DNA from: Desulfoplanes formicivorans
Lineage (GTDB): Bacteria > Desulfobacterota > Desulfovibrionia > Desulfovibrionales > Desulfomicrobiaceae
Length of the DNA: 64,000 nt
NCBI RefSeq assembly: GCF_001748225.1
Contig: NZ_BDFE01000004.1
Coordinates: 205,894-269,893, forward strand
Direction: 5' to 3'
Shown here: positions 9,360 through 18,248 of the stretch, one piece after another
Numbering within the stretch: the first letter of the stretch is position 1
Layout: each line of letters begins with the position of its first letter
Position numbers and translations under genes: made by a program
The notes under the pieces: generated by a model
Told to the model about the DNA's origin: nothing
Database searches by the model: none
Seen by the model: the letters and a program-made list of their open reading frames with translations, nothing else

Positions 9360-10541
9360 ATGATCGGTATTTCAAAACTCTATTGTGAAAACATTGAACC
9401 CTCCGATGCCCTGCGTTACGGACGGGATTCCAAGCAGCTTCCCTCGAATCTGCTCCAATTCTCCAAGGACAAGAAGCCCGTGGTGGTCTGGAACATGACC
9501 CAGCGGTGCAATCTCAAATGCGAGCATTGCTATGCCCAGGCCATTGATCCCAACGGGGCCGACCCCATCAACACGGACCAGGCCAAAACCATGATTGATG
9601 ATCTGGCCCAGTTTGGTTCACCGGTCATTCTCTTTTCCGGCGGGGAACCCACCATTCGCAAGGACCTTCCCGAACTGGCCAGTTATGCCGTTTCCAAGGG
9701 CATGCGGGCCGTCATCTCCACCAACGGCACCTTGATTACCAAACGGATGGCACGTGAACTCAAGGAAGTGGGCCTGTCCTATGTGGGCATTTCCCTGGAT
9801 GGTGGGGAAGAAATCCACGACAAGTTTCGCGGAGTTCCCGGCGCATACAAAAAAGCCCTGCAAGGCGTTGCCAACTGCCAGGCCGAAGGGCTCAAGGTGG
9901 GGCTGCGGTTCACCATTTTCGGCAAGAACGCCCAGGAGGTTCCCAAGATCTTCCAGGTACTCAAGGAAATGGAAGTCCCCCGTTTGTGCCTGTACCATCT
10001 GGTCTATTCCGGACGCGGATCGTCCATGATCAAGGAAGATCAGAACCACGAGCAGACCAGAGCAACAGTCAACCAGATCATGGATCTGACCCGGGAGCTC
10101 TTTGAGGCCGGTCATCCTAAGGAAATCCTCACTGTTGACAACCATGCCGACGGCCCCCTTGTGTATCTGCGCCTGCTCAAGGAAAATCCCAAGCGGGCCC
10201 AGGAAGTTCTTGAACTTTTGCAATTTAACGAAGGCAATAATTCCGGACGCGGTATCGGCTGCATTTCCTGGGACGGTCGAGTCCATGCCGACCAGTTCTG
10301 GCGCAATCACACCTTTGGCAACGTGCTGGAACGTCCGTTTTCCGAAATCTGGACTGATCCGAATATTGAACTACTGCACAAGCTTAAAGACAAGAAACAA
10401 TACGTTACCGGCAGATGCAGCCAGTGCAAGTACCTGCCCATCTGCGGCGGCAATTTCAGAGCCCGGGCCGAAGCCTATTATGGTGATGTCTGGGCTCCTG
10501 ACCCGGCCTGTTACCTCACGGATGAAGAAATCGGTCTGTAA
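9360..10541 (+). CDS. ahbC: 12,18-didecarboxysiroheme deacetylase (radical SAM) AhbC
   Basis: Radical SAM enzyme of the siroheme-dependent heme route; it removes the two acetate side chains of 12,18-didecarboxysiroheme to give Fe-coproporphyrin III. The 393-residue protein has the radical-SAM motif CNLKCEHC (Cys50, 54, 57), the GGEP motif about 45 residues later, and a C-terminal SPASM/Twitch-type cysteine cluster (CSQCKYLPICGG, then a final Cys near residue 385). The N-terminus MIGISKLYCENIEPSDALRY resembles AhbC rather than AhbD or NirJ. It starts the run ahbC-hemB-ahbD-ahbA/B. AhbC versus another NirJ-like protein is judged from N-terminal recall plus context. Confidence 0.86.
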   Translation: MIGISKLYCENIEPSDALRYGRDSKQLPSNLLQFSKDKKPVVVWNMTQRCNLKCEHCYAQAIDPNGADPINTDQAKTMIDDLAQFGSPVILFSGGEPTIRKDLPELASYAVSKGMRAVISTNGTLITKRMARELKEVGLSYVGISLDGGEEIHDKFRGVPGAYKKALQGVANCQAEGLKVGLRFTIFGKNAQEVPKIFQVLKEMEVPRLCLYHLVYSGRGSSMIKEDQNHEQTRATVNQIMDLTRELFEAGHPKEILTVDNHADGPLVYLRLLKENPKRAQEVLELLQFNEGNNSGRGIGCISWDGRVHADQFWRNHTFGNVLERPFSEIWTDPNIELLHKLKDKKQYVTGRCSQCKYLPICGGNFRARAEAYYGDVWAPDPACYLTDEEIGL

Positions 10542-10579
10542 ACACATGCCTACTTAACCCTTTCCAGAGGATATATGCC

Positions 10580-11557
10580 ATGACTCCCTCGTTTTATCGG
10601 GGACGGCGTCTGCGCCGGACCCCGGCGTTGCGGGACCTGATCCGGGAGACGGAAATCCGTCCCCAGGATCTTATCCAGCCCTATTTTGTTGTTGAAACCA
10701 GCGACTCCTCTTTTGCCCAACCCATTGCCTCCATGCCCGGACAGTACCAGTTTTCCCTGGACCGGCTGGAAGAACAGGTTGCCCGTTCGGTTGATGCCGG
10801 ACTTCGGGCCGTTATTCTTTTTGGTATTCCCGCCCACAAGGACCCCATGGGGACCCAGGCGTACGCCGACACGGGTATTGTCCAGGAGGCAGTGCGCAGG
10901 CTCAAGACACGTTTTCCCGACCTGGTGGTCATTACCGATGTGTGTATGTGCGAGTTCACCTCCCACGGCCATTGCGGCATTCTGGAAGACAACTACGTCC
11001 AAAACGATGTCACCCTGAACTACCTGGCAAAGACCGCCCTTTCCCATGCCCGGGCAGGGGCCGACATGGTCGCGCCTTCGGACATGATGGATGGTCGCAT
11101 CCAGGCCATTCGCATGATCCTTGATGAAAACGGTTTCAAGGAACTGCCCATCATGTCCTATGCGGTCAAATCCGCCTCCTCGTTCTACGGTCCGTTTCGC
11201 GATGCTGCGGAATCAGCCCCGGCATTTGGAGACCGCAAATCATACCAAATGGACCCGGCCAATCTGCGCCAGGCCATGTGCGAAGCCGAGGCGGATCTCG
11301 AGGAAGGGGCCGACATCATCATGGTCAAACCCGCCCTGCCCTATCTGGATGTCTTGCGCCGCATACGGGACGGATTCAACGTGCCCACGGCCGCCTATCA
11401 GGTCAGCGGCGAATACAGCATGGTCAAGGCCGGAGCTCAGCTGGGCTGGATTGACGAACAAAAAATCGTCATGGAGTCCCTGACCTCCATCAAACGGGCC
11501 GGGGCCGACCTGATTCTGACCTATTTTGCCGAAGATGTCCTGACCTGGCTTGCGTAA
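10580..11557 (+). CDS. hemB: Delta-aminolevulinic acid dehydratase (porphobilinogen synthase)
   Basis: Condenses two ALA molecules to porphobilinogen, the first common tetrapyrrole step. The protein has 325 residues. Active-site lysines are in SYAVKSASSFYGPFRDA and IMVKPALPYLDV. The zinc-site cysteines are present in DVCMCEFTSHGHCG, so this is the zinc-dependent type. APSDMMDGR is also conserved. It sits 38 nt after ahbC, embedded between the two radical SAM heme enzymes, which ties early and late tetrapyrrole steps together. Confidence 0.96.
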   Translation: MTPSFYRGRRLRRTPALRDLIRETEIRPQDLIQPYFVVETSDSSFAQPIASMPGQYQFSLDRLEEQVARSVDAGLRAVILFGIPAHKDPMGTQAYADTGIVQEAVRRLKTRFPDLVVITDVCMCEFTSHGHCGILEDNYVQNDVTLNYLAKTALSHARAGADMVAPSDMMDGRIQAIRMILDENGFKELPIMSYAVKSASSFYGPFRDAAESAPAFGDRKSYQMDPANLRQAMCEAEADLEEGADIIMVKPALPYLDVLRRIRDGFNVPTAAYQVSGEYSMVKAGAQLGWIDEQKIVMESLTSIKRAGADLILTYFAEDVLTWLA

Positions 11558-11695
11558 ACCAGATCCCCCGTGTTGGTGGCTACCTTCACGGGGGACCGTC
11601 AGATCCAGAACGGTTGCAGCAAGCACCTGCCTGGGTCTGGCGTCTTTTTTGTTACCCCCTTAACCGGCGTTCACCTTTTGCACCGACCAGAAATC

Positions 11696-12832
11696 ATGCA
11701 TCCAACACATCCCGCATCGCATCCGCATAACGCTTCGCCTCATGGCCAAACACCCCCATTGCGCCTTATCGCCTGGGAGATCACCCGCTCCTGCAACCTG
11801 GCCTGCCAGCACTGCCGGGCAGAAGCCCATGAAGAGCCCTATCCCGGCGAACTGAGCACGGCCGAGGCCAAGGCCCTTATCGACACCTTTCCTGAAACCG
11901 GCAATCCGGTGATCATTTTCACCGGCGGCGAACCCCTCATGCGCAAGGATATTTTTGAACTGGTTCCCTATGCCCGCGCCAAGGGACTGCGCTGCGTCAT
12001 GGGCACCAACGGCACCCGCATTGATGCCGATATGGCCGCCCGCATCAAGGAGTCCGGTATCCAGCGATGCAGCATTTCCATTGACGGACCGGATGCGCCT
12101 TCACACGATGACTTTCGCGGGGTACCGGGAGCTTTTGAGGCCTCCCTGGCCGGGATCGAGGAGCTCAAGAAGGCCGGTGTGGAGTTCCAGATCAACACCA
12201 CGGTGACCAAACACAACATGCCTTTTTTCAAAAAAGTTTTTCACCTGGCCGAGGATATCGGGGCCGCTGCCTGGCACATCTTTTTGCTCGTGCCCACGGG
12301 ACGGGGTGACGCCATCAGGAATGAAATCATCAATGCCCAGGAGTATGAAGAAGTGCTCAACTGGTTTTATGATTTCCGCAAAACCACCTCCATGCACCTC
12401 AAGGCCACGTGCGCACCCCATTATTACCGCATCATGCGCCAGCGGGCCCGGGAAGAAGGGATCAAAGTCAACATGGACAACTTCGGCCTTGACGCCATGA
12501 CCCGCGGGTGTCTGGGCGGTACCGGGTTCTGCTTCATCTCCCATACCGGTCAGGTCCAGCCGTGCGGATTTCTGGAGCTTGATTGCGGTCAAATCAAAAC
12601 AACCCGTTTTCCGGACATCTGGACCTCTTCCCCCCAGTTTCTCGCCTTGCGGGATCAATCCAGCTATGAAGGCAAATGCGGAGTATGCGAATACCACAAG
12701 GTGTGCGGAGGATGCCGTGCCCGGGCCCACACCATGAAGGGACATTATCTCAAGGAAGAACCCTTGTGCACGTATATTCCCCGCGCTGTAGACAACCAGG
12801 CGCCAACGGACAAGCAAGAGGAGAAGGGATGA
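11696..12832 (+). CDS. ahbD: Heme b synthase (radical SAM) AhbD
   Basis: Converts Fe-coproporphyrin III to heme b by oxidative decarboxylation of two propionates. Starting at ATG 11696 the protein has 378 residues with a His-rich N-terminus (five His in the first 16). The radical-SAM motif CNLACQHC is at Cys33/37/40 and FTGGEP follows. A C-terminal second cluster reads CGVCEYHKVCGGCRARA. A GTG at 11570 is open in frame but would add an unlikely leader. The stop overlaps the next start (ATGA at 12829-12832), implying translational coupling with the siroheme decarboxylase subunit. Confidence 0.9.
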   Translation: MHPTHPASHPHNASPHGQTPPLRLIAWEITRSCNLACQHCRAEAHEEPYPGELSTAEAKALIDTFPETGNPVIIFTGGEPLMRKDIFELVPYARAKGLRCVMGTNGTRIDADMAARIKESGIQRCSISIDGPDAPSHDDFRGVPGAFEASLAGIEELKKAGVEFQINTTVTKHNMPFFKKVFHLAEDIGAAAWHIFLLVPTGRGDAIRNEIINAQEYEEVLNWFYDFRKTTSMHLKATCAPHYYRIMRQRAREEGIKVNMDNFGLDAMTRGCLGGTGFCFISHTGQVQPCGFLELDCGQIKTTRFPDIWTSSPQFLALRDQSSYEGKCGVCEYHKVCGGCRARAHTMKGHYLKEEPLCTYIPRAVDNQAPTDKQEEKG

Positions 12833-13296
12833 GTATGGACAGCCTTGACAAGGCCATTCTCGGCATCATCCAGTCGGATTTTCCCATCACCAAGCGTCCC
12901 TACGCAGACATCGGTGCCCGGGTCGGCCTTGATGAACACGAGGTGCTTGACCGCGTCAAAGCCCTTGTGGAACGCAACGTCATCCGCCGTATAGGTGCCA
13001 ATTTCAATTCCAACCGTCTGGGCTGGCATTCCACCCTGTGCGCGGCCAAGGTGCCTGAGGCATCCATGGACGAGTTCGTGGCCGAGGTGAACGCCCACCC
13101 GGGTGTGACCCACAATTACCTGCGCAATCACGATCTGAACATCTGGTTCACCATGATCGGGCCTTCCCAAGAAGATGTGGCCCGCAGCCTGACCGCCATT
13201 ACCGAGAAAACAGGCATTCCCATCCTCAATCTTCCGGCTGAAAAGCTGTTCAAGATCAAGGTTGATTTTGCCATGAACGACGAGAAACCATCATGA
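12829..13296 (+). CDS. Siroheme decarboxylase subunit (AhbA/AhbB family)
   Basis: Lrp/AsnC-like protein of the AhbA/AhbB/NirDLGH family, which decarboxylates siroheme to 12,18-didecarboxysiroheme as a heterodimer. The 155-residue protein has an N-terminal winged-helix part (residues 1-60, ending VERNVIRRIGANF) and a C-terminal ferredoxin-like domain with GVTHNYLRNHDLNIWFTM, the conserved family segment. Only one subunit gene is in this cluster; the partner must lie elsewhere. I cannot decide between AhbA and AhbB by eye. It overlaps ahbD and rpe by 4 nt each. Confidence 0.85.
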   Translation: MSMDSLDKAILGIIQSDFPITKRPYADIGARVGLDEHEVLDRVKALVERNVIRRIGANFNSNRLGWHSTLCAAKVPEASMDEFVAEVNAHPGVTHNYLRNHDLNIWFTMIGPSQEDVARSLTAITEKTGIPILNLPAEKLFKIKVDFAMNDEKPS

Positions 13297-13970
13297 GCCA
13301 CTCGACCCCGATCCTTTCCCCCTCCCTTTTGTCCTCGGATTTCGGCAATCTGCAACACGAACTGGCAGCCCTTGAGCAGGCCGATCTCAGGTGGGTTCAC
13401 TGGGACGTCATGGATGGCCGTTTCGTGCCCAATATCACCTTTGGTCCACCGGTGATCAAAAAACTGCGGGCCAGCTCCCGCCTTTTTTTCGATGTCCACC
13501 TGATGATCCAACAGCCCGAACGGTATATCAACCAGTTTGTGGATGCCGGAGCCGATCTCATCTGCGTCCATGCCGAATCCACGGTCCATCTGGAACGAAC
13601 CGTAAGTGAAATCAGCCGTCAGGGCTGTCAGTGCGGGGTGGCACTCAATCCTGCCACGCCCCTGGAAACGGTTTCCTATCTTCTGCCCCAGCTGGACATG
13701 GTCCTTGTCATGTCCGTGAACCCGGGGTTTGGGGGCCAGTCGTTCATTCCCTTTTCCCGCAACAAAATCAGCGCACTTTCGGCCATGATCAAGAACCAGG
13801 GAGCCAAAACTCTTATCCAGGTGGACGGCGGGGTAAGTCTTGAAAACGCCGGCGAGCTGGTGAGTCTTGGTGCCGACATTCTGGTTTCCGGATCGGCCTT
13901 TTTCCAATTCCCTCCGTATGCCAAGCGGTACAGGGATTATATGCAGGCCATGAACGGTACCCGTTCCTGA
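13293..13970 (+). CDS. rpe: Ribulose-phosphate 3-epimerase
   Basis: TIM-barrel enzyme interconverting ribulose 5-phosphate and xylulose 5-phosphate. The protein has 225 residues with the conserved metal-site blocks: SPSLLSSDFGNL, HWDVMDGRFVPNITFG, DVHLMI, MSVNPGFGGQ and QVDGGVS. It starts within an ATGA overlap with the siroheme decarboxylase gene, so it is probably the last gene of the heme operon although metabolically unrelated. A 138-nt gap without a recognisable gene separates it from aspA. Confidence 0.96.
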   Translation: MSHSTPILSPSLLSSDFGNLQHELAALEQADLRWVHWDVMDGRFVPNITFGPPVIKKLRASSRLFFDVHLMIQQPERYINQFVDAGADLICVHAESTVHLERTVSEISRQGCQCGVALNPATPLETVSYLLPQLDMVLVMSVNPGFGGQSFIPFSRNKISALSAMIKNQGAKTLIQVDGGVSLENAGELVSLGADILVSGSAFFQFPPYAKRYRDYMQAMNGTRS

Positions 13971-14108
13971 TTGCCATCAATTCATGGCAGCGTACGCCAA
14001 GGCCATACGTGCCCCTTTGTCTGCCAAGGCTGCCCGTACTTCTTGACCAGGAGGGGTAGCGGATCCAACTGCGTTGAACTGCCAACTCTTTTTCCAAGGA
14101 AAACGCCC

Positions 14109-15518
14109 ATGCCACGCAATGAACATGACTGCATCGGAACCATCGAAGTTCCAGACGATGTGCTCTATGGTGTCCAGACCTACAGGGCCCTGCAGAACTT
14201 TCGCATTTCCCGTATCCCCATCTCCCACTATCCCATGCTCATTCGTTCCCTTGCCTTTATCAAGAAGGCCGCGGCCCTGACCAATCACGACCTTGGTCTG
14301 CTGGATGAGCTGCCCTTGAAGGGCATTGTTGCGGCCTGTGATGAAATCCTCGCGGGCAAGCATTTGGAACAATTCGTGGTCGATGCCATCCAGGGAGGCG
14401 CGGGCACGTCCACGAACATGAACGCCAACGAGGTTATTGCCAACAGGGGCCTTGAGATTCTCGGCAAATGCAAGGGGGATTATGACACGATTCACCCCAA
14501 TACCCACGTGAACATGTCCCAGTCCACCAATGACGTGTATCCCACAGCCATCCGCATTGCCCTGATCTTCAAGATCAGGGACCTCATGAAAGCCATGAAA
14601 TACCTCAAGGCGGCCTTTGCCGCCAAGGGAGAGGAATTTGCAGACATCATCAAGATGGGACGAACCCAGCTCCAGGATGCTGTTCCCATGACCCTGGGCC
14701 AGGAATTCTCCTCGTACAGCGTCATGATAGGAGAAGACATCCAGCGGTTACGCGAGGCCCAATCCCTGGTCCGGGAGATCAATCTGGGTGGCACGGCCAT
14801 TGGTACGGGACTCAACGCCCATCCGGATTACGCGCACAAGGCTGTGGACTATCTCATCCAGATGACGGGCCTGCCCCTGGTCATGGCCCCCAACCTGGTG
14901 GAAGCCACCCAGGATACCGGTGCGTACGTACAGCTTTCAGGAGTTCTGAAACGGGTTGCCGTGAAGCTCTCCAAAATCTGCAATGACCTGAGACTGCTCT
15001 CCTCGGGACCGCGTTGCGGTCTCAACGAAATCAATCTTCCGGGCATGGCTCCGGGGTCGTCCATCATGCCCGGCAAGGTCAACCCCATCATTCCCGAGGT
15101 GGTCAATCAGATCGCCTTTCAGGTCATTGGCAGCGATGTCACCGTGAGCATGGCCTGCGAGGCCGGGCAGCTGGAGCTCAATGTCATGGAGCCGGTCGTG
15201 GCCTTCAACCTTTTCAACTCCCTGGACATGCTCCGTCGAGGATGCATGACCCTTGCCGACAAATGCGTGCGCGGCATCACCGCCAACCCCGATGTCTGCC
15301 GTTCCATGGTGGAAAAGAGCATCGGAGTGGTCACGGCCCTCAACCCGTACATCGGATATGAAAAAGCCACGCAAATTGCCCACGAAGCCATGTCCTCTAA
15401 CAAGACCGTGTACGATATTGTCCTGGAAAAAGGGTATCTCACTAAGCAGCAGCTTGATGACATTCTTTCCCCGGCCAACATGATCGCCCCTCGGCATATC
15501 CCCAACAACGCCAGGTGA
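14109..15518 (+). CDS. aspA: Aspartate ammonia-lyase
   Basis: Deaminates aspartate to fumarate and ammonia. With ATG 14109 (after AAGGAAA) the protein is 469 residues, the usual aspartase length; an upstream in-frame start would add an unrelated N-terminus. Fumarase/aspartase family blocks are present: YGVQTYRALQNF, the MSQSTNDVYPTAIRIA block, GTAIGTGLNAHPDYA, and the signature loop GSSIMPGKVNP near residue 318. The N-terminus EHDCIGTIEVPDDVLYG favours aspartase over fumarase C. The gene appears monocistronic. Confidence 0.93.
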   Translation: MPRNEHDCIGTIEVPDDVLYGVQTYRALQNFRISRIPISHYPMLIRSLAFIKKAAALTNHDLGLLDELPLKGIVAACDEILAGKHLEQFVVDAIQGGAGTSTNMNANEVIANRGLEILGKCKGDYDTIHPNTHVNMSQSTNDVYPTAIRIALIFKIRDLMKAMKYLKAAFAAKGEEFADIIKMGRTQLQDAVPMTLGQEFSSYSVMIGEDIQRLREAQSLVREINLGGTAIGTGLNAHPDYAHKAVDYLIQMTGLPLVMAPNLVEATQDTGAYVQLSGVLKRVAVKLSKICNDLRLLSSGPRCGLNEINLPGMAPGSSIMPGKVNPIIPEVVNQIAFQVIGSDVTVSMACEAGQLELNVMEPVVAFNLFNSLDMLRRGCMTLADKCVRGITANPDVCRSMVEKSIGVVTALNPYIGYEKATQIAHEAMSSNKTVYDIVLEKGYLTKQQLDDILSPANMIAPRHIPNNAR

Positions 15519-15577
15519 TTTGCGCACACAAGTCATCGACCATTCCTTTTTTATGACATCCAGGGAGCACGTACATC

Positions 15578-17488
15578 ATGTCTCTTGTCAGTCTTAAGGG
15601 TGTTTCCCTCTCCTTTACAGGTCAGCCCCTTCTGGACGCCATAGATCTTGTGGTCCATTCGGGTGATCGCATCGGACTTCTTGGCCGAAACGGAGTGGGC
15701 AAATCAACCTTGATGCAGCTCATCCATGGTGAGCTGACTCCCCAAGATGGTGACGTCTTCTGCCAGAAGGGCATCACCATGGCCTACCTCCCCCAGGATG
15801 TCCCCGTGCATATCACAGGCAGCGTCTTTGACGTGGTTGCGCGTGGTCTCAAGGAAACCGGCCAGGCCCTGGCCGAATACACGGCCCTCACCGCGACCAT
15901 GAAGGCAGGTGAACCTTCTCACGACCAGTTGCAGCGTTTGGCAATGCTTCAGGAAATCATTGACAGGGGAGACGGCTGGACCCTGGATCACACCATCAGA
16001 CAGACCCTGTCCAAGCTTAAGCTCTCGGCCGACGCTGATTTCACGACCCTTTCGGGGGGGCGCAAACGACAAGCGCTTTTGGCCCTTGCCCTGGTCAGTC
16101 AGCCGGATCTCCTGCTTCTGGACGAACCCACCAACCACCTTGACCTTGAAAGCATTGCCTGGCTGGAAGAATTTCTGGCCTCCTATCCCCATGCCCTCCT
16201 GTTCATCACCCACGACCGCTCCCTGCTTGCCCGCGTGGCCAACCGCATTGTGGAACTCGACCGGGGCCATCTGTACGACTGGTCCTGTGACTACCCCACT
16301 TTTTTGCGCCGCAAGGAAGAGATTTTACACGGAGAATCACGCCAATGGGAACGTTTGGACAAAAAACTTGCCCAAGAGGAACAATGGATACGTCAGGGGA
16401 TCAAGGCCCGTAGGACACGCAATGAAGGTCGCGTTCGGGCCCTTGAAAGACTGCGCCGAGAAAAGGCTGAGCGTCGCGCCCGCCTTGGCACGGTCACCAT
16501 GATCGCCCAGGAAGCCGAACGATCCGGCAAGCTCGTGGCCCAGGTGGACAATCTGACCTTTGGGTATGACGACACGCCTCTGATCGCGGATTTTTCGGCC
16601 ATTATTACCCGCGGGGACAAGATTGGCATTCTCGGTCCCAATGGATCAGGCAAGACCACCCTTTTGCATCTGCTTTTCGGCTCCCTGCAGCCCCGTTCGG
16701 GAACTGTTCGTCTGGGCACACGCCTTGAGATCCTTTATTCCGATCAGCTGCGCCAGGGTATTGATGATTCCAAGACCGTGCGGGACAATGTGGCCCAGGG
16801 CAATGACGTGGTGACCATCAATGGTCGCACCAAGCATGTCATTGGCTACCTCAAGGACTTTTTGTTCACGCCGGACCGCGCCAACACCAAAGCCTCCCTG
16901 CTTTCGGGCGGCGAACGCAACAGACTGCTTCTGGCCAAATTGTTCACCAAACCGTCCAATGTGCTGGTCATGGACGAACCCACCAACGACCTGGACATGG
17001 AGACCCTGGAACTGCTTGAATCCCTGCTGGTCAACTATCCGGGAACACTGCTTCTTGTCAGCCATGACCGAACCTTTCTGAACAACGTGGTCACCTCCCT
17101 CATTGTTTTCGAGGGTCAGGGCCGTGTGCAGGAATATGTGGGCGGGTATGACGACTGGTTGAGCCAGACGGCAGCGGCCCGGACGGTCAACCCACCGGCC
17201 CGGGAACCCAAGGCCAAACAGCCCCTGCCCAAACCACCACGTACATCAAACAGACCGCCCAGACTCACGTTCAATGAAAAAAGGGAACTGGCCGCACTTC
17301 CCTCCAAGATCGAGACCCTGGAGGAGGAAAAACAGGCCATACTGGCGCGTCTTGAAGATCCGGCCTCCATGGACCCTGCAGATCCCTCCTCGTATGTCCG
17401 CCTTGGTGAACGCCTGGCATCCCTTGATGCCTCTCTTGAATCTTTGTATGAACGCTGGGTTGCCTTGTCATCCATTGAAGGTGACTGA
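15578..17488 (+). CDS. uup: ABC-F family ATPase Uup
   Basis: Soluble twin-ATPase of the ABC-F family, acting on ribosomes and, for Uup, linked to branched-DNA processing and precise transposon excision. It has 636 residues. Walker A motifs are GRNGVGKST and GPNGSGKTT, signatures LSGGRKRQ and LSGGERNRL, and Walker B LLLLDEPTNHLDLE and VLVMDEPTNDLDME. The linker carries the Uup-like RRTRNEGRVRAL block. After residue 535 comes a basic Pro-rich segment and a C-terminal coiled coil, as in E. coli Uup. A bidirectional terminator follows. Confidence 0.92.
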   Translation: MSLVSLKGVSLSFTGQPLLDAIDLVVHSGDRIGLLGRNGVGKSTLMQLIHGELTPQDGDVFCQKGITMAYLPQDVPVHITGSVFDVVARGLKETGQALAEYTALTATMKAGEPSHDQLQRLAMLQEIIDRGDGWTLDHTIRQTLSKLKLSADADFTTLSGGRKRQALLALALVSQPDLLLLDEPTNHLDLESIAWLEEFLASYPHALLFITHDRSLLARVANRIVELDRGHLYDWSCDYPTFLRRKEEILHGESRQWERLDKKLAQEEQWIRQGIKARRTRNEGRVRALERLRREKAERRARLGTVTMIAQEAERSGKLVAQVDNLTFGYDDTPLIADFSAIITRGDKIGILGPNGSGKTTLLHLLFGSLQPRSGTVRLGTRLEILYSDQLRQGIDDSKTVRDNVAQGNDVVTINGRTKHVIGYLKDFLFTPDRANTKASLLSGGERNRLLLAKLFTKPSNVLVMDEPTNDLDMETLELLESLLVNYPGTLLLVSHDRTFLNNVVTSLIVFEGQGRVQEYVGGYDDWLSQTAAARTVNPPAREPKAKQPLPKPPRTSNRPPRLTFNEKRELAALPSKIETLEEEKQAILARLEDPASMDPADPSSYVRLGERLASLDASLESLYERWVALSSIEGD

Positions 17489-17523
17489 ACCTTTAGTGTT
17501 GTCATCCGCCTGCCTCAACAAGC

Positions 17524-17558
17524 AAAAAGGCCTGGAGGGAAACCCTCCAGGCCTTTTT
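17524..17558. terminator. Bidirectional terminator between uup and qmoD
   Basis: Perfect 16-nt arms (17524-17539 and 17543-17558) with an AAA loop. A5 on the left and T5 on the right let it serve both the plus-strand uup transcript and the minus-strand qmo operon. Confidence 0.93.
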
Positions 17559-17586
17559 GCCGTATGAACATGGGGATAATATCGGT

Positions 17587-18231
17587 TTACCAGTCTTCGT
17601 CATCAAAGCTGGAGCCACCGAAATCAAAGCTGTCTTCATCCACTTTCTTCTCGGCAGGTGCGGCAGCACCAGGAGCAGCAGCAACACCGGCAACCACAAC
17701 ACCGTTTTTCTTGACCTCGTCAACTTCCTTGAGAAGTTCTTCGAGCTTCTTGGTGTACTCCTCAATGCGCTTTTCAGAGGTGATGAACAGTTCTTCAGCG
17801 TGTCCCTTTTTCTCATCTTCAAAGGCTTTGACCTGCTTTTGCAGATCAGCGATCTTGGCATCCTTGGCCTCGATATCGCCCTTGAGCTCTTCGATCTGGG
17901 CATCCTTGGCAGCAAGGGAGGACTTGTACTCGGCAAGCTGTTCGAAAATGCCAGATGCCTCGGCAGCGGCCAGAGCAGGCAACGGCGTGACGGAAACGTT
18001 CTCGCCCAAAGCAGCCAGACCGGAAGCGCTCAGATTGGTCAGCTCGGGATGCTGTTCGTAAATCCAGGCCTTGGTCAAGGCAATGGCAAAGGGTTCGAAT
18101 TCAGGGTCAACATCCTTGCCCACCATGTAATTGAGCATATCCAGCAGGGATTCCTTGTTGGCGTCCTTGCCCTCACCTTTGAGACAAGCAACGAATGTAT
18201 TTATGGGGAAAATCTTGCGAGCTTCAGACAT
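17587..18231 (-). CDS. qmoD: QmoD-like coiled-coil protein downstream of qmoC
   Basis: A 214-residue cytoplasmic protein that is the promoter-distal gene of the qmo operon. Residues 1-85 form a compact helical domain (IFPINTFVACLKG, YMVGKDVDPEFEPFAIAL). Residues 95-165 are a long coiled coil (KDAQIEELKGDIEAKDAKIA). An Ala/Pro linker and an acidic aromatic tail (SFDFGGSSFDDEDW) finish it. A gene of this kind is known next to qmoABC in Desulfovibrio vulgaris and has been called qmoD; its biochemical role is unsettled. It starts 17 nt after the qmoC stop with AGGAGG, so it is co-transcribed. The assignment rests on context and architecture. Confidence 0.8.
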   Translation of the reverse strand: MSEARKIFPINTFVACLKGEGKDANKESLLDMLNYMVGKDVDPEFEPFAIALTKAWIYEQHPELTNLSASGLAALGENVSVTPLPALAAAEASGIFEQLAEYKSSLAAKDAQIEELKGDIEAKDAKIADLQKQVKAFEDEKKGHAEELFITSEKRIEEYTKKLEELLKEVDEVKKNGVVVAGVAAAPGAAAPAEKKVDEDSFDFGGSSFDDEDW

Positions 18232-18248
18232 GGTCTCCTCCTTTAAGA

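Noticed and set aside
13977..14507. Minus-strand frame of 176 codons opposite aspA
   Set aside because: Shadow of the aspA coding sequence extended into the intergenic gap; no ribosome site or family.
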